From Nocardia neocaledoniensis (GTDB lineage Bacteria; Actinomycetota; Actinomycetes; Mycobacteriales; Mycobacteriaceae), in contig NZ_QGTL01000010.1 in NCBI RefSeq assembly GCF_003182135.1, positions 1-64,000 of the forward strand: 64,000 nt of DNA, read 5' to 3'. Positions 48,742-57,971 of the stretch are shown in pieces. A model generated the notes under the pieces. The model had not been told where the DNA came from. It searched no databases and was given only the letters and a program-made list of their open reading frames with translations. A program made the translations under genes and the position numbers. Numbering within the stretch: position 1 is the first letter of the stretch; every line of letters begins with the position of its first letter.

Positions 48742-50624
48742 CAGAACCTCACCGCCAGCAGGGCAGCGGCCACCAGGGCCGCGCCGGTGAACATGGACAG
48801 GGCATAGGAGCGCACGAACCCGGTCTGTACCCGCCGGATCCGCGCCGAGAGTCCGCCGATCCCGGCGGCCGTGCCGTTGACGATGCCGTCGACACCGCGG
48901 GCGTCGAGGAACACCAGCGCCCGGGTGAGGTGCCGGCCCGGTCGTTCGAACACGGCCTCGTTGATCGCGTCGCCGTAGAGGTCCTTGCGGGCCGCCGTGG
49001 TGAACACCGTGACCGGCTCGGGCGCGGACTCGGGGACCGGACTCTCCGCGTACTTGCGGTAGGCCACCGCCACGCCGATCGCGACGGCGGTCAGCGCCAG
49101 CCCGGTCACCACTCCGGCGGGCACGACGGGTTCGGCGTGATGGGAGCCGACCACGGGTTCGAGCCAGTTCTGCAGCGCCGAGCCCCAGACGAACAGGCCA
49201 CCGGCGAACACCGAACCGAACGCGAGCAGGATCATCGGCCCGGTCATCACCGCGGGCGCCTCGTGCGGGTGGGTGTCGGGCTGCCAGCGTCGCTCGCCGA
49301 AGAACGTCATCAGCATGACGCGGGTCATGTAGAAGGCGGTGAGCGCGGCGCCGACGAGCGTGACCGCGCCCAGCAGGATGCCGACCGTGCCGCCGTGATC
49401 GAAGGCGACCTCGATGATCTTGTCCTTGGAGAAGAAGCCGGAGAAGGGCGGAACGCCGATGATCGCCAGGTAACCGAGACCGAAGGTGACGAACGTGATC
49501 GGCAACAGCTTGCGCAGACCGCCGTAGCGGCGCATGTCGGTCTCGTCGTTCATCGCGTGCATCACCGACCCCGCGCCCAGGAACAGGCCGGCCTTGAAGA
49601 AGCCGTGGGTGAGCAGATGCATGATCGCGAAGGCGTAGCCGGCGGGGCCGAGGCCGACGGCCAGGATCATGTAGCCGATCTGGCTCATGGTCGAGGCGGC
49701 GAGGGCCTTCTTGATGTCGTCCTTGGCGCAGCCGACGATCGCGCCGAACAGCAGGGTCACCGCGCCGACGGCCATCACCGCGGCCTGCGCGTTCGGGGCG
49801 AGGTCGTAGATCGGGTTGGCGCGCGCGATCAGGTACACGCCCGCGGTGACCATGGTGGCGGCGTGGATGAGCGCCGAGACCGGGGTGGGGCCTTCCATCG
49901 CGTCGCCGAGCCAGGACTGCAGCGGCACCTGCGCGGACTTACCGCAGGCCGCGAGCAGCAGCAGCAAGCCGATGGCGGTGAGCGTGCCCTCGCTCGCGCC
50001 CGGCGTCGCCGCGAACACGGTGCGGAAGTCGAAGGAGCCGAAGGCGGCGAACATCGTCATCATGGCGATCGCCAAGCCCATGTCACCGACCCGGTTGACG
50101 ATGAACGCCTTCTTGGCAGCCGTCGCCGCGGACGGCTTCTCGTACCAGAAACCGATCAGCAGGTAGGACGCCAGACCGACCCCTTCCCAGCCGAGGTAGA
50201 GCACCAGGAAGTTGTCGGCCAGGACGAGCACGAGCATGGCGGCCAGGAACAGGTTGAGGTAGCCGAAGAAGCGGCGCCTGCCCGGGTCGTGGCTCATGTA
50301 GCCGATCGAATAGAGGTGGATCAGCGAGCCGACGCCGGTGATCAGCAGGGCGAAACAGATCGAGAGTTGGTCGAGCTGCAGGCCGAACCCGACCTGCAGG
50401 TCACCGGTGGGCACCCAGCGGAACAGCTCGTGATGGATCGCGCGGTCGGCGTCGGCGCGGCCGAGCATGCCGGCGAAGGCGATCGCGGCGACGACGAACG
50501 ACGCCAGCGCGGCGGCGGTGCCGAGGTAGGCGCCCCAGCGGTCGGCGCGATGCCCGAGCAGGAGCAGCACGATCGCGCCCGCCAAGGGGAGGGCGGGCAG
50601 CAGCCACAGTGTCGCGGTACCCAT
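48738..50624 (-). CDS. nuoL: NADH-quinone oxidoreductase subunit L
   Basis: A 628-residue antiporter-like subunit, the distal proton pump. Typical segments are YLGWEGVGLASYLLIGFWYEKPSAATAAKKAFIVNRVGD and QVPLQSWLGDAMEGPTPVSALIHAATMVTAGVYLIAR. The C-terminal part carries the long lateral helix and a last membrane helix (ALSMFTGAALVAAALLAV). The start lies one base after the nuoK stop; nuoM overlaps its end. Confidence 0.95.
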   Translation of the reverse strand: MGTATLWLLPALPLAGAIVLLLLGHRADRWGAYLGTAAALASFVVAAIAFAGMLGRADADRAIHHELFRWVPTGDLQVGFGLQLDQLSICFALLITGVGSLIHLYSIGYMSHDPGRRRFFGYLNLFLAAMLVLVLADNFLVLYLGWEGVGLASYLLIGFWYEKPSAATAAKKAFIVNRVGDMGLAIAMMTMFAAFGSFDFRTVFAATPGASEGTLTAIGLLLLLAACGKSAQVPLQSWLGDAMEGPTPVSALIHAATMVTAGVYLIARANPIYDLAPNAQAAVMAVGAVTLLFGAIVGCAKDDIKKALAASTMSQIGYMILAVGLGPAGYAFAIMHLLTHGFFKAGLFLGAGSVMHAMNDETDMRRYGGLRKLLPITFVTFGLGYLAIIGVPPFSGFFSKDKIIEVAFDHGGTVGILLGAVTLVGAALTAFYMTRVMLMTFFGERRWQPDTHPHEAPAVMTGPMILLAFGSVFAGGLFVWGSALQNWLEPVVGSHHAEPVVPAGVVTGLALTAVAIGVAVAYRKYAESPVPESAPEPVTVFTTAARKDLYGDAINEAVFERPGRHLTRALVFLDARGVDGIVNGTAAGIGGLSARIRRVQTGFVRSYALSMFTGAALVAAALLAVRFW

Positions 50625-50625
50625 G

Positions 50626-50925
50626 TCAGAACTTCAGCAGGTTGGCGTCGTCGACCGAGGTCGAGCGGCGGGCACGGAAGATCGTCATGATGATGGCCAG
50701 GCCGACGACGACCTCGGCGGCCGCGACGACCATGGTGAAGAACGCGATCACCTGACCGTCGAGGTTGCTGTGCAGGCGGGCGAAGGTGACGAAGGCCAGG
50801 TTCACCGCGTTGAGCATCAGCTCGATGCACATGAACACCACGATGGCGTTGCGGCGCAACAGCACTCCCGCGGCGCCGATGGTGAACAACAGCGCGGACA
50901 GGAACAGATAGTTCTCGGGGTTCAC
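50626..50925 (-). CDS. nuoK: NADH-quinone oxidoreductase subunit K
   Basis: A 99-residue subunit with three membrane helices. The conserved Glu pair is present: one in VVFMCIELMLNAVNLAF and one in MVVAAAEVVVGLAI. These form part of the quinone-coupled proton path. The ATGA overlap with nuoJ couples translation. Confidence 0.95.
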   Translation of the reverse strand: MNPENYLFLSALLFTIGAAGVLLRRNAIVVFMCIELMLNAVNLAFVTFARLHSNLDGQVIAFFTMVVAAAEVVVGLAIIMTIFRARRSTSVDDANLLKF

Positions 50926-51737
50926 CGGGTGCCTTCCTCGTCGGCCGTCGGGGTGACGTCGCTGCCCGCGCCGACCGAGAGCGCGGCGGCTTCGGTGTGC
51001 GCGCGGGTGCGGCGGTGACGCAGGATCGTGCTCACCGACAGTTCGGCGAAGCTGCCGTCGGGGAGTTGGGCGGGGCTGTCCACGGCGTTGTGCCTGGCGT
51101 ACACGCCGGGAGTGGGGAGCGGGGTGGCGCGTTCGCCCGCGGTGCGGAAGCGGTCGCGCGACATCTCGCGCTGACCGCGCCGCGGCGTGAACTGCTCGCG
51201 GTGGGCCAGCACCATGGCGCCGATGGTGGCGGTGATGAGCAGCGCGCCGGTCAGCTCGAAGGCCCAGACGTAGCGCAGGAAGATGAGCTCGGCCAGTTCG
51301 GCGATGACATCACGACCACCGAAACCGGTGGCGGGGTAGGCGGTCGCACTGTCGCGCAGGGCCGCGCCGATCCCGCCGATGAGCAGCAGCCCGAACCCGA
51401 CACCGACGACGGCGGCAGCGATGCGCTGGCCGCGCAACGTCTCCCGCAGCGATTCGGCGGAGTCGACGCCGACGAGCATCAGCACGAACAGGAACAGCAT
51501 CATGACCGCGCCGGTGTAGACGACGATCTGGACGACACCGAGGAACAGCGCGCCCTGGGCGATGTAGAACACGGCGAGCGCGATCATGGTGGCGGCCAGG
51601 CACAGTGCCGAGTGCACGGCCTTGGCGGCGGTCACCATCCCGAGGGCGCCGAGGACCGCGATGGGTGCCAGGACCCAGAACAGCACGGCCTCGCCGGTGG
51701 CGGTGCTGGGGATGTCGGCGGCGAGCAGGGTGGTCAT
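50922..51737 (-). CDS. nuoJ: NADH-quinone oxidoreductase subunit J
   Basis: A 271-residue membrane subunit with five helices in residues 10-180, including the conserved YTGAVMMLFLFVLMLVGVD motif whose pi-bulge and Tyr matter for coupling. The last 90 residues form a charged cytoplasmic tail (MSRDRFRTAGERATPLPTPG, then VSTILRHRRTRAHTEAAAL), typical of actinobacterial NuoJ. ATG 51737 overlaps the nuoHI stop (ATGA); upstream in-frame codons belong to nuoHI in another frame. Confidence 0.93.
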   Translation of the reverse strand: MTTLLAADIPSTATGEAVLFWVLAPIAVLGALGMVTAAKAVHSALCLAATMIALAVFYIAQGALFLGVVQIVVYTGAVMMLFLFVLMLVGVDSAESLRETLRGQRIAAAVVGVGFGLLLIGGIGAALRDSATAYPATGFGGRDVIAELAELIFLRYVWAFELTGALLITATIGAMVLAHREQFTPRRGQREMSRDRFRTAGERATPLPTPGVYARHNAVDSPAQLPDGSFAELSVSTILRHRRTRAHTEAAALSVGAGSDVTPTADEEGTR

Positions 51738-53485
51738 CGCAGCACCTCCTCCGACGTGGTGGGCTGGACGCGGCCCAGGTAGTAGTCGGCCTCGTCGGTG
51801 CCGGGCGCCATGGCGTGCGGCGGGGGCGTCATGCCCTCGGCGAGCGGGGCGAGCAGGCGGTCCTTCTCGTAGATGAGGTCGGCGCGGTTGTCGTCGGTGA
51901 GCTCGTAGTCGTTGGTCATGGTCAGCGCGCGGGTCGGGCACGCCTCGATGCACAGGCCGCAGCCGATGCAGCGCAGGTAGTTGATCTGGTAGACGCGGCC
52001 GTAGCGTTCACCGGGGGAGAAGCGTTCGTCCTCGGTGTTGTCGGCGCCTTCGACGAAGATCGCGTCGGCGGGGCAGGCCCAGGCGCACAGTTCGCAGCCG
52101 ATGCACTTCTCGAGCCCGTCGGCGTACCGGTTGAGTTGGTGGCGGCCGTGGTAGCGGGGCGCGGTCGGCACCTTCTGTTCGGGATAGAACTCGGTGTTGG
52201 GCTTCTTGAACATGGTCGCCGCGGTGACCGCGAATCCGGCGAGCGGGTCGAACAGGCCCGGTTCGGGTTCGGCGTCGGTCCGCGCAGGCATCGGCGGCAC
52301 CGGGAAGCCCAGGAACACCGGCGATTTCGTGGGTTCCTCCGGCAACGGCGGCAGGCCCTTCGCCCGGCCGGCGCGCAGGAACATCGCGATCATCGCCACG
52401 GTGATGGCCAGGCCGACGCCCACCAGGATCGCGTTCTTGCCCGGGATGCCCTCGATGTCGAGCACGCGGGCGGTGGCCACGATCATCACCCACACCAGCG
52501 AGGTGGGGATCAGCAGTTTCCAGCCCAGGTTCATGAACTGGTCGTAGCGCAGTCGCGGCAGGGTGCCGCGCAGCCAGACGAAGACGAACAGGAACGTCCA
52601 GACCTTGAGGGTGAACCACAGCAGGGGCCACCAGCCGGAATTGGCGCCCGCCCAGAGGCTGATCGGGAACGGCGCGCGCCAGCCGCCGAGGAACAGCGTC
52701 GTGGCCAGCGCCGAGACCGTCGCCATGTTGACGTATTCGGCGAGCATGAACATGGCGAACTTGAGCGAGGAGTACTCGGTGTGGAAGCCGCCGACCAGTT
52801 CGCCTTCGGCTTCGGGCAGGTCGAACGGCGCCCGGTTGGTCTCGCCCACCATGGCGACGCAGTAGATGAGGAACGAGGGCAGCAGCAGGAAGACGTACCA
52901 GGTGCCCTCCTGCGCGGTGACGATCCCGGAGGTCGCCATGGTGCCCGAGAGCAGGAACACCGTCGCGAAGGTCAGGGCCATCGCGATCTCGTACGAGATC
53001 ACCTGCGCCGTCGAGCGCAGCCCACCCAGCAGCGGGTAGGTCGAGCCCGACGACCAACCGGCGAGCACGATGCCGTAGACGCCGATGGAGGTGATGGCGA
53101 GGATGTAGAGCACCGCGACCGGCATGTCGGTGAGCTGCAGCGCGGTGGTGTGGCCGAGGATCGACACCTCGGGACCGAACGGGATCACCGCGAACGCCAT
53201 GAACGCCGGGATCACCGAGATGATCGGGGCCAGCACGAAGATCGGCTTGTCCACGATCGCCGGGATGATGTCTTCCTTGAGCGCCATCTTCACGCCGTCG
53301 GCGATGGACTGGAACATGCCGCCGGGGCCGATGCGGTTGGGGCCGACGCGCATCTGCATCCAGGCGACGACCTTGCGCTCGGCATAGACCGCGATGAGCG
53401 GTACCAGCATCAGGTACACGAACACACCGAGCGCCTTGAGCACCACCAGCCAGAGCGGATCGGTGCCGAATACGGATTCACTCAT
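51734..53485 (-). CDS. Fused NADH-quinone oxidoreductase subunits H and I (NuoHI)
   Basis: One 583-codon frame carries both subunits without a stop between them. Residues 1-395 are NuoH: eight membrane helices and the quinone-site loops (YAERKVVAWMQMRVGPNRIG, ETNRAPFDLPEAEGELVGGF). After SPVFLGFPVPP and a roughly 15-residue linker comes NuoI from about residue 411 (FDPLAGFAVTAATMFKKP), with two [4Fe-4S] sets C461/C464/C467/C471 and C506/C509/C512/C516. In relatives the genes are separate. The fusion is topologically feasible, since the NuoH C-terminus and NuoI are both cytoplasmic and in contact. ATG at 52291 (M399) could start a separate NuoI but lacks a ribosome site. A sequencing indel removing a stop is the alternative. 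It overlaps nuoG by eight bases. Confidence 0.88.
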   Translation of the reverse strand: MSESVFGTDPLWLVVLKALGVFVYLMLVPLIAVYAERKVVAWMQMRVGPNRIGPGGMFQSIADGVKMALKEDIIPAIVDKPIFVLAPIISVIPAFMAFAVIPFGPEVSILGHTTALQLTDMPVAVLYILAITSIGVYGIVLAGWSSGSTYPLLGGLRSTAQVISYEIAMALTFATVFLLSGTMATSGIVTAQEGTWYVFLLLPSFLIYCVAMVGETNRAPFDLPEAEGELVGGFHTEYSSLKFAMFMLAEYVNMATVSALATTLFLGGWRAPFPISLWAGANSGWWPLLWFTLKVWTFLFVFVWLRGTLPRLRYDQFMNLGWKLLIPTSLVWVMIVATARVLDIEGIPGKNAILVGVGLAITVAMIAMFLRAGRAKGLPPLPEEPTKSPVFLGFPVPPMPARTDAEPEPGLFDPLAGFAVTAATMFKKPNTEFYPEQKVPTAPRYHGRHQLNRYADGLEKCIGCELCAWACPADAIFVEGADNTEDERFSPGERYGRVYQINYLRCIGCGLCIEACPTRALTMTNDYELTDDNRADLIYEKDRLLAPLAEGMTPPPHAMAPGTDEADYYLGRVQPTTSEEVLR

Positions 53486-55937
53486 GGCGGTGTTCCTTCA
53501 TCCTGTCGTCGGCCCGGCGCAGGCGCACCACGGCGCCGGGCGTCACGCCGAGGGTGGCGGCGACCGTGCAGCCGGTCGAGTACAGCGGCAGCCACACGAC
53601 CCGGTCGGGCAGGTCGGTGATCATCAGCGGCACCGTGATCTCGCCGCGGTCGGTGGAGACGACGATGCGGTCGGCTTCGCCCGCCTCGATCTCGGCGGCG
53701 GTCGCGGCCGAGAGCCGGGCCACCGGCGGGCGCGCGATTCCGGCGAGGTGGGGTTCGCCGTCCTGCATACGGCCCGCGTCGAGTAGCATGCGCCAGCCGG
53801 CCAGGACCGCGGTGCCAGGTCCGGGGACGGGCCGTGTCTGGCTGGTGTGTTCGGGTGTGGAGATCGGTTCGCCGGTCCACGCGCCGAGGGTGTCGAGTTC
53901 GGCGCGGGCGGCCGCGGCGTCGGGCAGGTTGATCGGTTCGCCCATCTCGGCGGCGAGCGCGTGCAGGACGCGCAGGTCCGACAGGGGTGCGGCGACGCGG
54001 CGGGTGGTGTCCAGCGGTGCGGCGGCGAACGGGCGGGGCCTGCCCTCCCAGGTGCGGAAGGTGCCGGATTTCTCTGTGACCGGCGCGACCGGGAACACGA
54101 CGTCGGCGCGTTCGGTGACGGCGCTGTGGCGCAGTTCGAGACTCACCACGAAACGGGCGGCGTCGATGGCGGCGACGGCCGCCGCCGGATCGGGCAGGTC
54201 GTCCGGGTCGACGCCGCCGATCACGAGTGCGCCCAGTTGCGCGGCGCTGCCGAGGATGCCCGCGGTGTCTCGGCCCAGGGTGACGGGCAGTTCGTCCGAT
54301 TGCCAGCGGTGGCGAACCTGTTGGCGCGCCGCGGGATCGATGACGGGACGGCCGCCGGGCAGCAGGCTGGGCAGGGCGCCCGCTTCGAGTGCGCCGCGTT
54401 CGCCCGCGCGCCGCGGGATCCAGGCCAGTTCGGCGCCCGTGCGGTCGGCGAGGCGGGCCACGGCCGACAGCGCGCCGGGGCTGCCCGCGAGCCGTTCACC
54501 CGCCAGGACGACCGCGCCGGGGGTGCGCAGCAGCGCCCTGAGTTCGGTGGCCTCGGTGGAGTTCTCGGCCGCGATGGCGTCGAGGACATCGGCTTCCCCG
54601 CAGGGCGGGGTCTGGATGAGCGCGCCCGAGAGGCGTTCGAGTCCGCGGGAGGCGAACGGTGCCAGCGCGACGACTCGCAGGCCACGGGTGCGCACGGCCT
54701 TGCGCAGGCGCAGGTAGACGATCGGCGATTCCTCTTCCGGCTCGAAACCGACGAGCAGCACGACCGGTGCGGCGGTGAGCGCGGCATAGTCGACCCGCAT
54801 GCCGTGGCCTGCGACGCGGGCGGCGAGGAAGCGTTCCTCCTCTTCGGAGTGGAGGCGGCTGCGGAAGTCGATGTCGTTGGTGGCGAGCACCATGCGCGCG
54901 AACTTGCCGTAGGCGTAGGCCTCTTCCTCGGTGACGCGGCCGCCGACGAGCACGCCCGCGTTGCCGATGGCGGCCCGCAGGCCGGTCGCTGCGGCGGCGA
55001 GAGCTTCGTTCCAGGAGGCGGGGGCGAGCACGCCGTCCCAGCCGCGCACCAGCGGAGTGGTGAGGCGGTCGCGTTCGGTGGCGTAGGCGAAGGCCCAGCG
55101 GCCCTTGTCGCAATTCCATTCCTCGTTGACCTGCGGGTCGTCACCGGCCAAGCGGCGCAGCACCTTGCCGCGCCGGTGGTCGGTGCGCTGGGCGCAACCG
55201 GAGGCGCAGTGCTCGCACACGCTCGGCGTGGACACCAGGTCGAAGGGGCGGGCACGGAACCGGTAGGAGGTGCCGGTGAGGGCGCCCACGGGACAGATCT
55301 GCACGGTGTTGCCGGAGAAATAGGAGTCCAGCGGCTCGGCCTGGGCGGTGCCGACCTGTTGCAGCGCACCACGATCCATCAGTTCGATGAACGGATCGCC
55401 GGCGACCTGCTGCGAGAAGCGGGTGCACCGCGCGCACAGCACGCAGCGTTCCCGGTCGAGCAGCACGGCCGAGGACAGCGGGATCGGCTTCGGGTAGGTG
55501 CGCTTCTCGCCGTCGAAGCGGGATTCGGCGCTGCCGGTGGACATCGCCTGGTTCTGCAGGGGGCATTCGCCGCCCTTGTCACAGACCGGGCAGTCCAGGG
55601 GGTGGTTGATGAGCAGTAGTTCCATGACCCCGCGCTGGGCCTTCTCGGCGACCGGGGAACTGAGCTGGGTGCGCACGACCATGCCGTCGGTGACCGGAAT
55701 CGTGCAGGAGGCGACGGGCTTTCGCTGCCCTTCCACCTCGACCAGACATTGGCGGCAGGCGCCCACCGGATCGAGCAGGGGGTGGTCGCAGAAGCGCGGG
55801 ATCTGCACGCCGATCAGTTCGGCGGCACGGATGAGCAGGGTGCCCGCGGGAACCTGGACCGTGGTGTCGTCGATGGTGACGCTCACCAGATCCGCGGGCA
55901 CGACTCCGCTGCTGTTGCCAGGCGCTATCGCGGTCAT
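53478..55937 (-). CDS. nuoG: NADH-quinone oxidoreductase subunit G
   Basis: An 819-residue peripheral-arm subunit with several iron-sulfur clusters. Visible sites: the [2Fe-2S] set (C in PRFCDHPLLDPVGACRQCLVE), HxxxC-type N5 ligands in NHPLDCPVCDKGGECPLQ, the N4 set in CVLCARCTRF...CPVGAL, and the N7 set CEHCASGC with a fourth Cys 27 residues on (EEWNCDKGRW). The C-terminal half is molybdopterin-oxidoreductase-like without Moco function. ATG 55937 overlaps the nuoF stop by four bases. Confidence 0.95.
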   Translation of the reverse strand: MTAIAPGNSSGVVPADLVSVTIDDTTVQVPAGTLLIRAAELIGVQIPRFCDHPLLDPVGACRQCLVEVEGQRKPVASCTIPVTDGMVVRTQLSSPVAEKAQRGVMELLLINHPLDCPVCDKGGECPLQNQAMSTGSAESRFDGEKRTYPKPIPLSSAVLLDRERCVLCARCTRFSQQVAGDPFIELMDRGALQQVGTAQAEPLDSYFSGNTVQICPVGALTGTSYRFRARPFDLVSTPSVCEHCASGCAQRTDHRRGKVLRRLAGDDPQVNEEWNCDKGRWAFAYATERDRLTTPLVRGWDGVLAPASWNEALAAAATGLRAAIGNAGVLVGGRVTEEEAYAYGKFARMVLATNDIDFRSRLHSEEEERFLAARVAGHGMRVDYAALTAAPVVLLVGFEPEEESPIVYLRLRKAVRTRGLRVVALAPFASRGLERLSGALIQTPPCGEADVLDAIAAENSTEATELRALLRTPGAVVLAGERLAGSPGALSAVARLADRTGAELAWIPRRAGERGALEAGALPSLLPGGRPVIDPAARQQVRHRWQSDELPVTLGRDTAGILGSAAQLGALVIGGVDPDDLPDPAAAVAAIDAARFVVSLELRHSAVTERADVVFPVAPVTEKSGTFRTWEGRPRPFAAAPLDTTRRVAAPLSDLRVLHALAAEMGEPINLPDAAAARAELDTLGAWTGEPISTPEHTSQTRPVPGPGTAVLAGWRMLLDAGRMQDGEPHLAGIARPPVARLSAATAAEIEAGEADRIVVSTDRGEITVPLMITDLPDRVVWLPLYSTGCTVAATLGVTPGAVVRLRRADDRMKEHRHE

Positions 55938-57259
55938 CGGTCCTCTTTCCCTGCGTCGGCCCATACCGTGGCGCGGCTCGGATCGAACGGGCAGCCGCCG
56001 CGACGCTGATGCTCGAGGTATTCCTCACGGAAGTACTTCAGCGAGGAGAAGATCGGGCTCGCCGCGCCGTCACCGAGCGCGCAGAAGGATTTGCCGTTGA
56101 TGTTGTCGGCGATGTCGGCGACCTTGTCGAGGTCGGCCTCGGTGCCCTGACCCGCTTCGAGCCGGCGCAGCAGCTGCACCAGCCAGTAGGTGCCTTCGCG
56201 GCAGGGTGTGCACTTGCCGCAGGATTCGTGGGCGTAGAACTCGGTCCAGCGCAGCACGGCCCGCACGACGCAGGTGGTGTCGTCGAAGATCTGCAGTGCC
56301 TTGGTGCCGAGCATGGATCCGGCGGCGGCGACACCTTCGTAGTCGAGGGCGGTGTCGAGGTGTTCGTCGGTGAAGATCGGCGTGGACGAACCACCGGGCG
56401 TCCAGAACTTGAGGGTGTGGCCTGCCCGGATTCCGCCGGCGTAGCCGAGCAGTTCGCGCAGGGTGATGCCAAGGGGCGCCTCGTACTGGCCGGGCCGGGC
56501 GACGTGCCCCGACAGCGAGTACAGGGTGAAGCCGGGTGACTTCTCACTGCCCATCGAGCGGAACCATTCGGTGCCGCGGCGCAGGATCGACGGCACGCTG
56601 GCGATGGATTCGACATTGTTGACCACGGTCGGGCACGCGTACAGACCGGCCACGGCCGGGAACGGCGGCCGCAGGCGTGGCTGTCCGCGCCTGCCCTCGA
56701 GCGAGTCGAGCAGCGCGGTCTCCTCGCCGCAGATGTAGGCGCCCGCGCCCGCGTGCACGATGAGTTCCAGGTCGAATCCGGAGCCGAGGATGTTCGTGCC
56801 GAGATAGCCGGCCGCGTACGCCTCGGCGACGGCGGCCTGCAGGCGGCGCAGCACGGGCACGACCTCGCCGCGGACATAGATGAACGCCGTGGCCGCCCGG
56901 ATCGCGTAGGCCGCGATGACCACGCCCTCGATCAGGGTGTGCGGGGTGGCCAGCATCAGCGGAATGTCTTTGCAGGTACCGGGTTCGGACTCGTCGGCGT
57001 TGACGACGAGGTAGTGCGGTTTCGTCGTGCCGTCCGGGCCGGGCCCCTGCGGGATGAACGACCATTTCATGCCGGTCGGGAAGCCCGCGCCGCCGCGGCC
57101 GCGCAGGCCCGCGTCTTTGACGGTCTGGATCACGTCGTCGGGGGACAGGCGCAGCGCGGCGCGCAGTCCTTCGTAGCCGCCGGTGGACCGGTAGCTGTCA
57201 AGCGTCCAGGAGCGTGGCTGGGCCCAGTGTTCGCTGAGAACCGGGGTGAGGGTGGTCAT
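55934..57259 (-). CDS. nuoF: NADH-quinone oxidoreductase subunit F
   Basis: A 441-residue FMN and NADH-binding subunit, the entry point for electrons. GLRGRGGAGFPTGMKWSF is the NADH/FMN loop, YICGEETALLDSLEGRRGQPRLRPPFP the conserved FMN region, and ESCGKCTPCREGTYW plus a later Cys in KSFCALGDGA bind the N3 [4Fe-4S] cluster. One base separates it from nuoE. Confidence 0.96.
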   Translation of the reverse strand: MTTLTPVLSEHWAQPRSWTLDSYRSTGGYEGLRAALRLSPDDVIQTVKDAGLRGRGGAGFPTGMKWSFIPQGPGPDGTTKPHYLVVNADESEPGTCKDIPLMLATPHTLIEGVVIAAYAIRAATAFIYVRGEVVPVLRRLQAAVAEAYAAGYLGTNILGSGFDLELIVHAGAGAYICGEETALLDSLEGRRGQPRLRPPFPAVAGLYACPTVVNNVESIASVPSILRRGTEWFRSMGSEKSPGFTLYSLSGHVARPGQYEAPLGITLRELLGYAGGIRAGHTLKFWTPGGSSTPIFTDEHLDTALDYEGVAAAGSMLGTKALQIFDDTTCVVRAVLRWTEFYAHESCGKCTPCREGTYWLVQLLRRLEAGQGTEADLDKVADIADNINGKSFCALGDGAASPIFSSLKYFREEYLEHQRRGGCPFDPSRATVWADAGKEDR

Positions 57260-57260
57260 C

Positions 57261-57971
57261 TCAGGCCCCCTGTCCGGCGTCGTCCGCGGCCGCGGCGTCG
57301 AGCCCGGCCAGCGTGGCCGGGCCGGGTGCGCCGTCGAGCGCGCCGGGGCGTTCGTCGGGGAACCCGGCCAGGATCCGCGCGGTCTCCCGGAAGGTGCACA
57401 GCGGGGCGCCGCGCGTCGGACGCACCTGGTGACCGGCGCGCAGGGCGTCGGTGATGGCGCGGGCCGAGTCGGGGGTCTGGTTGTCGAAGAACTCCCAGTT
57501 CACCATCATCACCGGCGCGTAGTCGCAGGCCGCGTTGCATTCGACGTGTTCGAGGGTGATGGCACCGTCGGGGGTGGTTTCGCCGTGCCCGACACCCAGA
57601 TGTTGTTGCAGCGCCTCGTAGATGGCGTCGCCGCCGAGGACCGCGCACAGTGTGTTGGTGCACACGCCGACGTGGTAGTCGCCGGTGGGGGTGCGCCGGT
57701 ACATCGAATAGAAGGTGGCCACGGCGGTCACCTCGGCGGCGGTGAGCCCGAGCTGGTCGGCGCAGAAGTCGATCCCGGTGCCGGTGACGTACCCGTCCTC
57801 GGCCTGTACCAGGTGCAGCAGCGGCAGCAGTGCGGACCGGGGCTGCGGGTAGCGGTTGACGATCTCCTTGGCGTCGACCTCGAGCCGCTGCCGGATGTGC
57901 GGCGGATAGGGCTCGGGCCGGGTGGTGAGGTTGAGCAGGATCGCTGTGCTGGAAGGCTTTTCCGTGGTCAT
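57261..57971 (-). CDS. nuoE: NADH-quinone oxidoreductase subunit E
   Basis: A 236-residue thioredoxin-like subunit. The N1a [2Fe-2S] ligands are C-x4-C in VGVCTNTLCAVLGG and C-x3-C in ECNAACDYAP. The last 50 residues (FPDERPGALDGAPGPATLAG onward) are a Gly/Ala-rich tail, longer than in E. coli but usual for actinobacteria. The ATG overlaps the nuoD stop as ATGA. Confidence 0.95.
   Translation of the reverse strand: MTTEKPSSTAILLNLTTRPEPYPPHIRQRLEVDAKEIVNRYPQPRSALLPLLHLVQAEDGYVTGTGIDFCADQLGLTAAEVTAVATFYSMYRRTPTGDYHVGVCTNTLCAVLGGDAIYEALQQHLGVGHGETTPDGAITLEHVECNAACDYAPVMMVNWEFFDNQTPDSARAITDALRAGHQVRPTRGAPLCTFRETARILAGFPDERPGALDGAPGPATLAGLDAAAADDAGQGA

Noticed and set aside
52255..52291. Independent NuoI start at ATG 52291
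   Set aside because: No ribosome-binding site precedes it and NuoH has no stop codon before it, so it is kept only as an alternative to the fusion.
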